A DNA stretch of 64,000 nucleotides. Origin: Trichococcus alkaliphilus. Lineage in GTDB: Bacteria; Bacillota; Bacilli; Lactobacillales; Aerococcaceae. The position numbers were made by a program, and so were the translations under genes. Below the pieces are notes generated by a model. The model saw only the letters and a list, made by a program, of their open reading frames with translations. It was not told the origin of the DNA and ran no database searches. The DNA is taken from NCBI RefSeq assembly GCF_003008695.1, contig NZ_PXZT01000011.1:49950-113949 (forward strand), written 5' to 3'. Below, piece by piece: positions 27,053-36,660 of the stretch. Each line of letters opens with the position of its first letter. Position 1 is the stretch's first letter.

Positions 27053-27063
27053 TTGTCTGTCAA
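27035..27063 (-). promoter_or_regulatory. Promoter of the ArsR-like gene
   Basis: On the minus strand TTGACA and TATATT are separated by 17 bases. Confidence 0.75.
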
Positions 27064-27226
27064 TAGGTTGGATTACATTACTCTATGAGTTAACTAAAAA
27101 AGATATATCTCTCATAGGTTTATGAAAATGACGATCAAAAAGAGCGCAATGACAGTACTTATGAACATGGTTAACAAATATGTTTATTAAGTTCGGGATA
27201 TTTTTATAAAAACAACGCAAATAGTA

Positions 27227-27241
27227 TTGACAACGTTTGCA
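27227..27241 (+). promoter_or_regulatory. cre-like site over -35 of arabinan operon
   Basis: TTGACAACGTTTGCA has one mismatch to WTGNAANCGNWNNCW, suggesting CcpA repression. Confidence 0.55.
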
Positions 27242-27255
27242 TAGTTCGTTATTAT
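27227..27255 (+). promoter_or_regulatory. Promoter of arabinan utilisation operon
   Basis: A consensus TTGACA and TATTAT are separated by exactly 17 bases. The -35 overlaps a cre-like site. Confidence 0.8.
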
Positions 27256-27300
27256 TACCTCATAAGTTAATTTTATTAATCTTAGTAAACAAAAAGGTTA

Positions 27301-27311
27301 ACTAAGTTAGT
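27301..27311 (+). promoter_or_regulatory. Small palindrome before the first GH51 ribosome site
   Basis: ACTAAGTTAGT is an 11-base palindrome with a one-base centre that overlaps the GTTAAC repeat and lies next to GAGGAGG. It is a possible operator half of unknown owner. Confidence 0.35.
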
Positions 27312-27313
27312 GA

Positions 27314-28822
<1,509 letters not shown>

Positions 28823-28840
28823 AAAATGGAGGCATAAAAA

Positions 28841-30070
28841 ATGAAAAATGCACACAGAAAGTTTTTATCAGCAGCGACGTTGGCAGGCATCACCTTATTG
28901 GCAGGTTGCGGGAACGCAAATACAATCACCTTCTGGAACCCGTTGACTGGGGACGATGGTGCCTATATGGATGCGTTGGTTGCCGAGTACAATGAGACAG
29001 ACCCTGAATTTCCCGTCGAGAGCGTCATCACAGCGGATATGTACACCAAAATCTACACAGTCATGAACTCCGGCAAAGACATTCCAGATTTGGCCTTGAT
29101 TCACGCAGATCGCGTACCCCAATTCGCTGATTTGGATATGCTGGAGCCTGTCGAAGGTCTGATGGCAACGAATACCGATCTGACAGCGGACAACTACCTT
29201 GAAGTAGCCTGGAATGCAGGCAATTACGAAGGAACGCAATACACGGTTCCGTTGGATATCCACGGGAATGCGATGTATTACAACACCGATCTGCTGGATA
29301 AATATGACGCAAACACTTTCCTTGATGATGATGTGGTGACGATCGAAGAAATCCTATCGTTGGATGGGAAACTGGATGAAGGACAGTATGCCATCAATAA
29401 TGCCTTGATCGAATGGGTGGCATTGGCGAACGTCGTCAACGTAGGTGGGGATATTTCCGACGAAGCCGGCAATCCTACCATCAATACGGATGCGATGAGA
29501 ACGGTAGTCGAACAATTGAAATCGGTAGCGGATGCAGGCTTGATGTCACCTTACGGAGAAGATGGCTATGCGATGTTCCAATCGGGAGACGTGTTGTTCT
29601 CTACTGACGGAACTTGGACATCCACAGCTCACGGATCTGTTGAAGGATTGAACTTCGGAGTGACCAATATTTATTCCGTGACGCCTGACAAATTCACAAA
29701 CAGATCTTCTGCCCACTTATTCTCATTGTTGAACAACGAAGACAGAACCGATGAAAAAGAACAAGGGGTAGCAGATTTCTTGAGCTGGATGCGCGAAAAC
29801 TCAATCGACTGGGCAGGTGCCGGTCAAATCGTAGCAAGTAAAGAAGTGTTCGAGAGCGAGGAATACCAACAGTACCCACAATCCTTCTTCACAAGCTCAG
29901 ATGCCGAAAAAGAAGCTTCCTATATCTTTGAGTACAAATATTACAGCTATGTCGAATCAGCTTTGGCTACCGTTTTATCTGACATGATCTATGGCAACAT
30001 CACAATCGATGAAGGTCTGGATCAAGCGCAAAAAACAGTCGAAGATCTGATTGCCGAAAACGCAAGCTGA
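28841..30070 (+). CDS. ABC transporter sugar-binding lipoprotein
   Basis: This 409-residue extracellular solute-binding protein of the MalE/MsmE type probably captures arabino-oligosaccharides. The signal peptide ends in the lipobox LLAGC with lipidated Cys23. The mature part has the GDDGAYMDALVAEYNETDP opening of group 1 sugar-binding proteins. It lies 18 bases after the first GH51 gene. A stem-loop with T run follows before the permeases, which would keep binding-protein transcript in excess. The importer has no ATPase gene nearby; in Firmicutes such importers share an MsmX-type ATPase. Confidence 0.9.
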   Translation: MKNAHRKFLSAATLAGITLLAGCGNANTITFWNPLTGDDGAYMDALVAEYNETDPEFPVESVITADMYTKIYTVMNSGKDIPDLALIHADRVPQFADLDMLEPVEGLMATNTDLTADNYLEVAWNAGNYEGTQYTVPLDIHGNAMYYNTDLLDKYDANTFLDDDVVTIEEILSLDGKLDEGQYAINNALIEWVALANVVNVGGDISDEAGNPTINTDAMRTVVEQLKSVADAGLMSPYGEDGYAMFQSGDVLFSTDGTWTSTAHGSVEGLNFGVTNIYSVTPDKFTNRSSAHLFSLLNNEDRTDEKEQGVADFLSWMRENSIDWAGAGQIVASKEVFESEEYQQYPQSFFTSSDAEKEASYIFEYKYYSYVESALATVLSDMIYGNITIDEGLDQAQKTVEDLIAENAS

Positions 30071-30113
30071 TCATCCAACTGCAATGGAGTGACAAGGAAG
30101 TAATTCAAAAATT

Positions 30114-30153
30114 CATACGGCGTTCTTAATCGGAATCGCTGTATGGATTTTTT
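30114..30153 (+). terminator. Internal attenuating terminator between binding protein and permeases
   Basis: CATACGGCG pairs with CGCTGTATG (one mismatch) around a 14-base loop, followed by GATTTTTTTG. The downstream permease starts 16 bases later, so termination is probably partial. Confidence 0.65.
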
Positions 30154-30168
30154 TGAAAGGAAGATAAT

Positions 30169-31092
30169 ATGCAAACATCTGAAGCTATATCCACCAAAGA
30201 AAACGCTAAAGACAACAAGAAAAAAAACTTTAAATTTCTGTATTTCATAGGTCCCCATTTGATTCTGTTCTTTGTATTCGTGCTGTTGCCGATCATATAC
30301 GGTATTTATTCTTCATTCACACAGTGGAACCTAATTTCCGACCAGACTTGGGTAGGCTTGAACAACTACAAAACGATTTTGTTGGATCAGGAGTCGACGT
30401 TCTATTTTCAATTCCGGAATGGTCTGAAAAACACTTTGCTCTTTGTGCTCTACACGATCCCTTTCCAAATTCTGTTCCCGCTGATCATCGCAACCGTCAT
30501 GCAGCATAAAGGACTGAAATTCAAAGGCTTGTTCCAAGCCATCTTTTATGTTCCAGGGCTCGTTTCCGCCTCGGCAGGTGCCTTGATTTGGCTATTGATC
30601 TTTAATCCGAGATTGGGGCCCATGAACAACTTGGTCGCTTCGGATATCGTTTGGACAGCCCAGCAACCGTATGCCTGGATCGTCATCTTCGTTATGTCGA
30701 TGTGGGGTGCGATCGGCGGCAACCTGATCATTTATCGTTCCGCGATGGCGGGTGTATCGGAGGACCTTTACGAAGCCGCTGAAATTGACGGTGCGGGTTC
30801 GTTCCGGAAATTCATCAGCATCACGTTGCCTTCCATCCGGTTCCCGCTGTTCTATACATTCGTCATGTCCACTGCAGGTGCCTTCAATGTGTACGTTCAA
30901 CCGTTGATGGCAACCAACGGGGGACCTAATCAGTCAACCACCGTCCTGATGATGTACATCCGCAACCTGGCATTCGGCTCGGGCGAGTCGGTTGCGGGTA
31001 TGGCTTCCGCAATGGCAGTCCTGTTGGGTCTTGTCATTCTGGCAGTCTCAGCCTTGCAATTCTATGTCATGACGAAAAGATCGAAGGGGTGA
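30169..31092 (+). CDS. ABC sugar transporter permease (MalF/AraP type)
   Basis: This 307-residue membrane protein has six predicted helices after a charged N-terminal tail. The EAA loop reads EDLYEAAEIDGAGSFRKFISI, the site that docks the ATPase. It pairs with the permease encoded immediately after it and with the lipoprotein before it. GAAAGGAAGATAAT precedes the ATG. In this context the substrate is most likely alpha-1,5-arabino-oligosaccharide, as for B. subtilis AraNPQ, by inference. Confidence 0.9.
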   Translation: MQTSEAISTKENAKDNKKKNFKFLYFIGPHLILFFVFVLLPIIYGIYSSFTQWNLISDQTWVGLNNYKTILLDQESTFYFQFRNGLKNTLLFVLYTIPFQILFPLIIATVMQHKGLKFKGLFQAIFYVPGLVSASAGALIWLLIFNPRLGPMNNLVASDIVWTAQQPYAWIVIFVMSMWGAIGGNLIIYRSAMAGVSEDLYEAAEIDGAGSFRKFISITLPSIRFPLFYTFVMSTAGAFNVYVQPLMATNGGPNQSTTVLMMYIRNLAFGSGESVAGMASAMAVLLGLVILAVSALQFYVMTKRSKG

Positions 31093-31097
31093 AAAAG

Positions 31098-31937
31098 ATG
31101 AGAAAAAACAATGTTTCAAAATATTTGGCTTATGCCTTCCTGATTCTGTTGGCGCTTGTCTGGTTGTTCCCGGCTCTTTTCGGGCTGTTCACATCATTCA
31201 AATCCCAAGGTGACATCATGGAAGTGGGCTTCCGGATGTTCCCTGCCAACTGGATCGTCACCAATTACCTGAAATTGCTGCAGAATACATCGAGCGCACC
31301 AATCATCACGTGGTTCTTCAATTCACTGTTCGTTTCGACCACTCATGCTTTGTTGGTTGTGGTAGTCGTCTCCTTGGCTGCATTCGGATACACAAGGGTC
31401 AATTTCAAAGGCCGGGATGCTTTGTTCTATGGCGTGCTTGCCATTTCGATGTTCCCATCAGCCGTGAATATCATCCCCTCCTATAAAATAGTGGATTCCT
31501 TGGGTTGGGTGAACACGTACTTGGCAGTCATCATCCCGGGCTTGGGAGGCGTCGGAAATGTGTTTCTGGTCCGCCAATTCATGCAGAATATTCCGGCAGA
31601 ATACGATGAGTCCGCAAGAATGGATGGCGCTTCGGATTTCGTGATCTACAAAAATATCATCCTTCCTTTAGTGAAGCCTGTCCTGATTGTTGCGGGTATG
31701 TTCTCGTTCGTCGGCTCATGGAATGACTTCCTGTGGCCAACAATCGTTTTGAGCGATGTCAAAAAAATGACGATCACAGCTGGTCTGCAATTGCTTCAGG
31801 ACTTGTACGGCAACTATGTGATGATCGGGCAACTGATGTCGGCTGCAGTCATCGCCATGATCCCAACAGTGCTGCTGTTCGTTTTTGCGCAGAAGTATTT
31901 CATTGATTCATTGAATCTAAATGTAGGTATTAAGTAA
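31098..31937 (+). CDS. ABC sugar transporter permease (MalG/AraQ type)
   Basis: This 279-residue protein has six predicted helices and the EAA loop EYDESARMDGASDFVIYKNI. It completes the heterodimeric channel with the gene before it. A GTG at 31089 overlapping the previous stop is possible, but AAGGGG eight bases before ATG 31098 supports MRKNNVSKYL as the start. No ATP-binding subunit follows; a small membrane protein and a GH43 lipoprotein come next. Confidence 0.9.
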   Translation: MRKNNVSKYLAYAFLILLALVWLFPALFGLFTSFKSQGDIMEVGFRMFPANWIVTNYLKLLQNTSSAPIITWFFNSLFVSTTHALLVVVVVSLAAFGYTRVNFKGRDALFYGVLAISMFPSAVNIIPSYKIVDSLGWVNTYLAVIIPGLGGVGNVFLVRQFMQNIPAEYDESARMDGASDFVIYKNIILPLVKPVLIVAGMFSFVGSWNDFLWPTIVLSDVKKMTITAGLQLLQDLYGNYVMIGQLMSAAVIAMIPTVLLFVFAQKYFIDSLNLNVGIK

Positions 31938-31951
31938 CGGGGTGTTAAAAG

Positions 31952-32365
31952 ATGAAAAGAACTTTGGAAAGAAACCTATTAAGAGGCGGTGCCATCTGGA
32001 ATCTCATCAATGGGATGGTCACAATACTGGGATATGCAACATGGATCAAAACATCCGGAATCGGTGCGCTGTCTTCCGGGATGTCATCCGATATCAATTT
32101 CGACGGTTCTTTGATCGACTCCGTCTACACGATTGCAGTCGGGTACGGCATTCTGCAATTGATCATCGGTGTGTTCAATATCATTATTGTGCGCCGTCTC
32201 CGGAATAACCAAATACAGAAAAGGGTAGTTGTTTGGCTGGGGGGATTGCTCCTCTTCTCCATCAGCACCATGGATGTCATCGGCATCATCATCTACTCGG
32301 TGCTGTTCGTCATCTATCAATCGCGCAATAAAGCGATCCGATTGGCAAACCAAATGTCCCTTTAA
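31952..32365 (+). CDS. Small four-helix membrane protein of unknown function
   Basis: I do not recognise this 137-residue protein. It has about four hydrophobic helices (roughly 12-32, 58-80, 90-106 and 108-125), short charged loops, and no signal peptide or known motif. It lies 14 bases after the MalG-type permease and before the arabinanase lipoprotein, with a GGGGTG ribosome site, so it belongs to the arabinan operon. It could be an accessory of the importer or a helper of lipoprotein placement; both are guesses. Confidence 0.65.
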   Translation: MKRTLERNLLRGGAIWNLINGMVTILGYATWIKTSGIGALSSGMSSDINFDGSLIDSVYTIAVGYGILQLIIGVFNIIIVRRLRNNQIQKRVVVWLGGLLLFSISTMDVIGIIIYSVLFVIYQSRNKAIRLANQMSL

Positions 32366-32388
32366 AAAGAAAAGTCGAGGTTGTGATT

Positions 32389-33831
32389 GTGCGGAAAAAA
32401 ATACTGTTTAGTCTGTCAGCTGTGGCATTATTGGGCGGCTGCGGGGAAGAAGCAAAAAATGCGACAGCGGTACCGAACCAGGAGGTCAGCCTAAATCAAA
32501 ATTTCAAGGAAGCCTCCGTTCATGACCCGTCCATCATTTTTGCGGAGGGTCAATACTATGTCATCGGGTCCCATCTGGCATTCGCGAAGAGTCCGGATTT
32601 GATGAACTGGGAACAATTGGCGACGAGTGTGTCTACAAGCAAACTGTTCGAGGACGTCTCCGTTTCGTTGGCTGAAAGTTTCGATTATTCCAGAACGGAT
32701 ACGCTCTGGGCAAGCGACATAACCCAACTGAAGGACGGGAAATACTATCTTTATTATTGTTCCTGTGAAGGTAGCAGCCCACTGTCGACGCTGGGAGTGG
32801 CAGTGTCGGATTCGATCGAAGGGCCCTATGAGGACAAAGGCATCTTTTTGACATCCGGCACCGAGAGCATTACCGGTGAAGCGTTCGATGCGACGGAAGA
32901 GCCGAACGTCATTGATCCCCACGTTTTTTACGACGAGGAAAATAGGCTGTGGATGGTTTATGGCTCCTACTCGGGAGGTATTTTTATACTTGAGATGGAC
33001 TCCGCAACCGGGTTTCCGAAAGAAAATCAAGGCTATGGCAAAAAGTTGTTGGGCGGCAACCACAGTAGGATTGAAGCCCCCTATATTTTATACAACAAAG
33101 ACACAGACTATTATTACCTATTCTTGTCCTTTGGCGGGTTGGACGCAAGCGGCGGCTACAACATAAGGGTCGCGCGGTCGAAGAATCCCGATGGGCCGTA
33201 TGAGGACGCAAGCGGCAATGCGATGATGGATGCCAAAGGTGAGGAAGGCAGCTTCTTCGATGATGAGGCGATAGAAGACTACGGAACCAAGCTTATCGGT
33301 AATTTTGAAATCACGAATGAACAGGATATTCCGGTCGGTGGCTATGTGTCGCCTGGGCATAATTCAGCCTACTACGATGAAGTTGAGGATAAGTACTACA
33401 TCATTTTCCACGCACGCTTTCCGAACAAGGGTGAGCAAAATGAAGTGCGGGTGCATCAGTTGTTCTTTAATTCAGATGGGTGGCCGGTGATTGCGCCGAT
33501 GAGATATGCCGGGGAGTCGCTCACCGCTTTGGAAGTAGAGGATATAGCAGGGGATTACCGCTTCTACAAAATGGACAATGCGATCGATGCCGAATATGAG
33601 GAGGAACTCGCGCTGACGTTGACAGCTGCGCATCTTGCCTACGGTCAAGGCGGAGGCTACTGGAAAGGGTCAGAATTGCCGAACGAATCGAGTTTGGTCC
33701 TGAATTTCACCGAATACAAAGGCTACTTCATCAGACAATGGGATGAAGTGAACGGAGTCGAAACGACGACTTTTTCAGGCATGTCCGCTGAAGGGGAAGC
33801 CCTGTTCGGCATCAAAAAAACAGAAGATTAG
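32389..33831 (+). CDS. GH43 lipoprotein, probable extracellular endo-arabinanase
   Basis: This 480-residue secreted lipoprotein has a short signal with lipobox LLGGC (Cys18). The GH43 five-bladed propeller starts at VHDPSIIFAEGQYYVIGSH (general base Asp). The SRIEAPYILYN segment supplies the acid Glu, and SPGHNSAYYDE lies in the last blades. An extra C-terminal beta domain of about 110 residues resembles that of B. subtilis Abn2. It probably cuts arabinan outside the cell. The start is ambiguous: GTG 32389, eight bases after GAGG, is preferred over GTG 32383. Confidence 0.85.
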   Translation: MRKKILFSLSAVALLGGCGEEAKNATAVPNQEVSLNQNFKEASVHDPSIIFAEGQYYVIGSHLAFAKSPDLMNWEQLATSVSTSKLFEDVSVSLAESFDYSRTDTLWASDITQLKDGKYYLYYCSCEGSSPLSTLGVAVSDSIEGPYEDKGIFLTSGTESITGEAFDATEEPNVIDPHVFYDEENRLWMVYGSYSGGIFILEMDSATGFPKENQGYGKKLLGGNHSRIEAPYILYNKDTDYYYLFLSFGGLDASGGYNIRVARSKNPDGPYEDASGNAMMDAKGEEGSFFDDEAIEDYGTKLIGNFEITNEQDIPVGGYVSPGHNSAYYDEVEDKYYIIFHARFPNKGEQNEVRVHQLFFNSDGWPVIAPMRYAGESLTALEVEDIAGDYRFYKMDNAIDAEYEEELALTLTAAHLAYGQGGGYWKGSELPNESSLVLNFTEYKGYFIRQWDEVNGVETTTFSGMSAEGEALFGIKKTED

Positions 33832-33856
33832 AGTAAAGAATAAAGAGGTGGATGCT

Positions 33857-34822
33857 TTGGTTAAGGCTATGACAACTTACAAAAACCCGATCGTGATCGA
33901 AAGAGCGGATCCGTGGGTCTACAAACATACGGACGGTTATTATTATTTCACCGGCTCGGTTCCGGGCTATCAGGAGATCGAAGTGCGCCGCGCGAAAAGC
34001 CTCAATGATCTGGAACAAGGGGAGCGCGCCAGCGTTTGGCACGCGCATGCAACAGGGCCTATGAGCAGCTTGATTTGGGCGCCGGAAATCCATCTGATCC
34101 AAGGGCGCTGGTACATCTATTTCGCCGCGGCCGGAACGGATCAAGTCGCCAAAGGGACGTTCCAGCATCGCATGTATGTGCTGGAATGCGACGACGAAAA
34201 TCCGCTGACCGGCAATTGGATCGAAAAAGGCCAGGTCAAAACGGCATTCGAAAGCTTCAGCCTGGATGCGACTGCATTCGAATTGGGCAACAAGCTCTAT
34301 TATGTCTGGGCCCAGAAAGATCCGGCCATCCCGGGCAATTCCAATCTCTACATTTCCGAAATGCAGAACCCTTGGACCCTCTGCGGCAAGCAGACGCTCC
34401 TGAGCATTCCGGAATACGATTGGGAAAAAGTCGGTTTCCTGGTGAATGAAGGGCCGGCGGTCATCATCCGCAACGGCAAAGTCTTTATCACCTATTCCGG
34501 CAGCGCGACCGATGAAAATTATTGCATGGGTCTGTTGTGGGCGGATACGGAAACCAATTTGTTGGACGGCTACAACTGGCACAAACTGGAGGAACCGGTC
34601 TTCCGGAGTTCTTCTAAGAACCAGCTGTTCGGGCCGGGGCACAACAGCTTCACCCGCAGCGAGGACGGGGAGAACGACGTGCTTATCTATCACGCGCGGC
34701 CGAAAATCGTGACGGAAGGCGATCCATTGGATGTGCCCGACCGCCATGCGCATGCGCAAGTGTTTTCTTGGAGCGATAACGGGTTTCCGATTTTCGGAGA
34801 ACCCGGAACAGACAATGACTAG
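33857..34822 (+). CDS. GH43 family cytoplasmic glycosidase (GH43_26-like)
   Basis: This GH43 enzyme of about 321 residues has no signal peptide. [20 protein letters not shown] holds the catalytic base Asp, and WAPEIHLI and VNEGPAVI carry conserved acidic residues; NEGP is the likely acid. [13 protein letters not shown] closes the propeller. The pattern resembles subfamily 26 exo-alpha-1,5-arabinofuranosidases. The start is uncertain: TTG 33857 lies a few bases after AGAGGTGG, GTG 33848 is an alternative, and ATG 33869 has no good ribosome site. It is part of the arabinan operon. Confidence 0.82.
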   Translation: MVKAMTTYKNPIVIERADPWVYKHTDGYYYFTGSVPGYQEIEVRRAKSLNDLEQGERASVWHAHATGPMSSLIWAPEIHLIQGRWYIYFAAAGTDQVAKGTFQHRMYVLECDDENPLTGNWIEKGQVKTAFESFSLDATAFELGNKLYYVWAQKDPAIPGNSNLYISEMQNPWTLCGKQTLLSIPEYDWEKVGFLVNEGPAVIIRNGKVFITYSGSATDENYCMGLLWADTETNLLDGYNWHKLEEPVFRSSSKNQLFGPGHNSFTRSEDGENDVLIYHARPKIVTEGDPLDVPDRHAHAQVFSWSDNGFPIFGEPGTDND

Positions 34823-34839
34823 AAGGGATGGATAGCGAT

Positions 34840-36291
34840 TTGAATAAGATACAAGTAACCTTGAACAGGGAAAAAGGAAACATCAGCCGTTATATATATG
34901 GTCAGTTTGCGGAGCATCTGGGCAGATGCATCTATGAAGGTGTCTGGGTAGGAGCCGATTCGGAAATCCCGAATGTCAATGGCATCAGGCAAGATGTTGT
35001 TGAAGCTTTGAAAGCCATCCAGGTTCCGGTCATCAGATGGCCAGGAGGCTGCTTTGCGGACGAGTACCACTGGAAAGACGGCATCGGTCCTACCGAAGAG
35101 CGCGCCACGATCGTAAATACGCACTGGGGCGGAGTGACGGAGAACAACCATTTCGGGACGCATGAGTTCTTTGAATTATGCAGACAGGTCGGGGCGGAAG
35201 CTTACATCAACGGCAACGTCGGCAGCGGCACGGTCCAGGAAATGCAGGAATGGGTCGAATACATGACGATGGACGGCATTTCGCCGATGTCGAAGTTGCG
35301 ATGCGAAAATGGCCAGGATGAGCCTTGGAAAGTCAAATTCTTTGGCGTCGGCAATGAGAGCTGGGGCTGCGGCGGCAACATGCGTCCGGAATACTATGCT
35401 GATCTGTACCGCCGTTACCAAACCTATGTCAGACAGTACACAAAAGAACCGCTTTACAAAATTGCCTGCGGTCCGAACATCGATGATTACAATTGGATGG
35501 ATGTGCTGATGAAGAATGCAGCACCTTTCATGGATGGCATCAGCCTGCACCATTATGCGCTGGCTTCCGTATGGGAAGACAAGCGCCCGGCATTGGGGTT
35601 CCCTGAAAAAGAATGGTTCTCGCTGATCGACAGCGCTTTGAAGATGGATGAATTGATCACACGACATAGCACGATCATGGACAAATACGACCCTGAAAAA
35701 CGTGTCGGTCTGATCGTGGATGAATGGGGCTCTTGGTTGGCTGTGGAGCCGGGCACAAACCCCGGCTTCCTTTACCAACAGAACACAATCCGGGACGCGA
35801 TGATCGCAAGTCTGACTTTGAACATTTTCCATAAACATGCGGGCCGCGTGCAGATGGCGAACATTGCCCAAATGGTCAACGTACTGCAGGCCATGATCTT
35901 GACCGAAGGCGCAGAAATGATCAAGACCCCTACCTATCATGTATTCGATCTCTACAAAAATCACCAGGACGCCACACTCGTGGATGCGGATGGCGCTGTT
36001 TCCGGCACGACCAGTTACACGGTCTCCAAAAAAGACGGCGTCATGACGGCATCCTTCTGCAACTACAGCCTGACTGACGCAGAAACCATCACGTTGAGCC
36101 GTGTCGACGGCGCATTCGGCGAAGTGACAGCAGAGGGCATCTTCGGAAACAAGACGGATGACCATAATTCGTTCGGAAATCCTGAAGCCGTTGCGAAACA
36201 AGCATTCACTGATTTCACAGTGGATGGCAACGAAGTGACGATTACGCTACCTCCGATGAGCATCGTTTCTTTGTACGCAAAGGAAAACTGA
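34840..36291 (+). CDS. GH51 alpha-L-arabinofuranosidase, second copy
   Basis: This 483-residue intracellular GH51 enzyme has acid/base Glu173 in [13 protein letters not shown] and nucleophile Glu295 in [25 protein letters not shown] and [19 protein letters not shown] are typical of the branch whose members often act on arabinoxylan or arabinan side chains. An ATG at 34828 sits directly on the AGAAGGG site, so TTG 34840 with eight bases spacing is the better start. The stop is one base from the next small gene. It diverges clearly from the GH51 at 27323. Confidence 0.92.
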   Translation: MNKIQVTLNREKGNISRYIYGQFAEHLGRCIYEGVWVGADSEIPNVNGIRQDVVEALKAIQVPVIRWPGGCFADEYHWKDGIGPTEERATIVNTHWGGVTENNHFGTHEFFELCRQVGAEAYINGNVGSGTVQEMQEWVEYMTMDGISPMSKLRCENGQDEPWKVKFFGVGNESWGCGGNMRPEYYADLYRRYQTYVRQYTKEPLYKIACGPNIDDYNWMDVLMKNAAPFMDGISLHHYALASVWEDKRPALGFPEKEWFSLIDSALKMDELITRHSTIMDKYDPEKRVGLIVDEWGSWLAVEPGTNPGFLYQQNTIRDAMIASLTLNIFHKHAGRVQMANIAQMVNVLQAMILTEGAEMIKTPTYHVFDLYKNHQDATLVDADGAVSGTTSYTVSKKDGVMTASFCNYSLTDAETITLSRVDGAFGEVTAEGIFGNKTDDHNSFGNPEAVAKQAFTDFTVDGNEVTITLPPMSIVSLYAKEN

Positions 36292-36292
36292 C

Positions 36293-36529
36293 ATGACCTG
36301 CAAAGGCTGCGAACGCCACAACCAGATGATGGAGATGGATATCGAAAGCGCTATCGATGAGCAACTGTCGATGGAGTTGAACCACGCTTCCGAAGAGCTG
36401 CGGGATCAACGTCTGGCTGCCTGCAGTGTGTGTCCGGCGCTTTCGGAGCATACGTGCCGGCATTGCGGCTGCTTCGTGCGCTTCCGTGCCAGTCTGCAGG
36501 ACAAACGCTGCCCGTTGGGTAAGTGGTGA
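36293..36529 (+). CDS. Cysteine-rich small protein (DUF6171-like)
   Basis: This 78-residue protein has CxxC-type pairs at the N-terminus (CKGC) and in the C-terminal part (CSVCPALSEHTCRHCGCF and a final Cys), likely binding zinc. I place it tentatively with the DUF6171 family of Firmicutes; its function is unknown. The ATG starts one base after the GH51 stop, so it is translationally coupled to it. No separate ribosome site is seen. Its presence inside a glycosidase operon may be incidental. Confidence 0.65.
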   Translation: MTCKGCERHNQMMEMDIESAIDEQLSMELNHASEELRDQRLAACSVCPALSEHTCRHCGCFVRFRASLQDKRCPLGKW

Positions 36530-36581
36530 ATCCATCCGTCTCAGGCGACGCTTTTGCATTAACGCGCATATCAACAGAAAT

Positions 36582-36608
36582 AGCTGCCGGCTTGCTGGTG
36601 GCTTTTCT
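36582..36608 (+). terminator. Weak possible terminator before GH127 gene
   Basis: AGCTGCCGG can pair with CTGGTGGCT using several G-T pairs, followed by TTTTCTT. It may only modulate expression inside the operon. Confidence 0.3.
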
Positions 36609-36660
36609 TGTATCTTGGCATGAAATCAGGATGAAAAATTGGATGAAAAGAGGATTCAGA

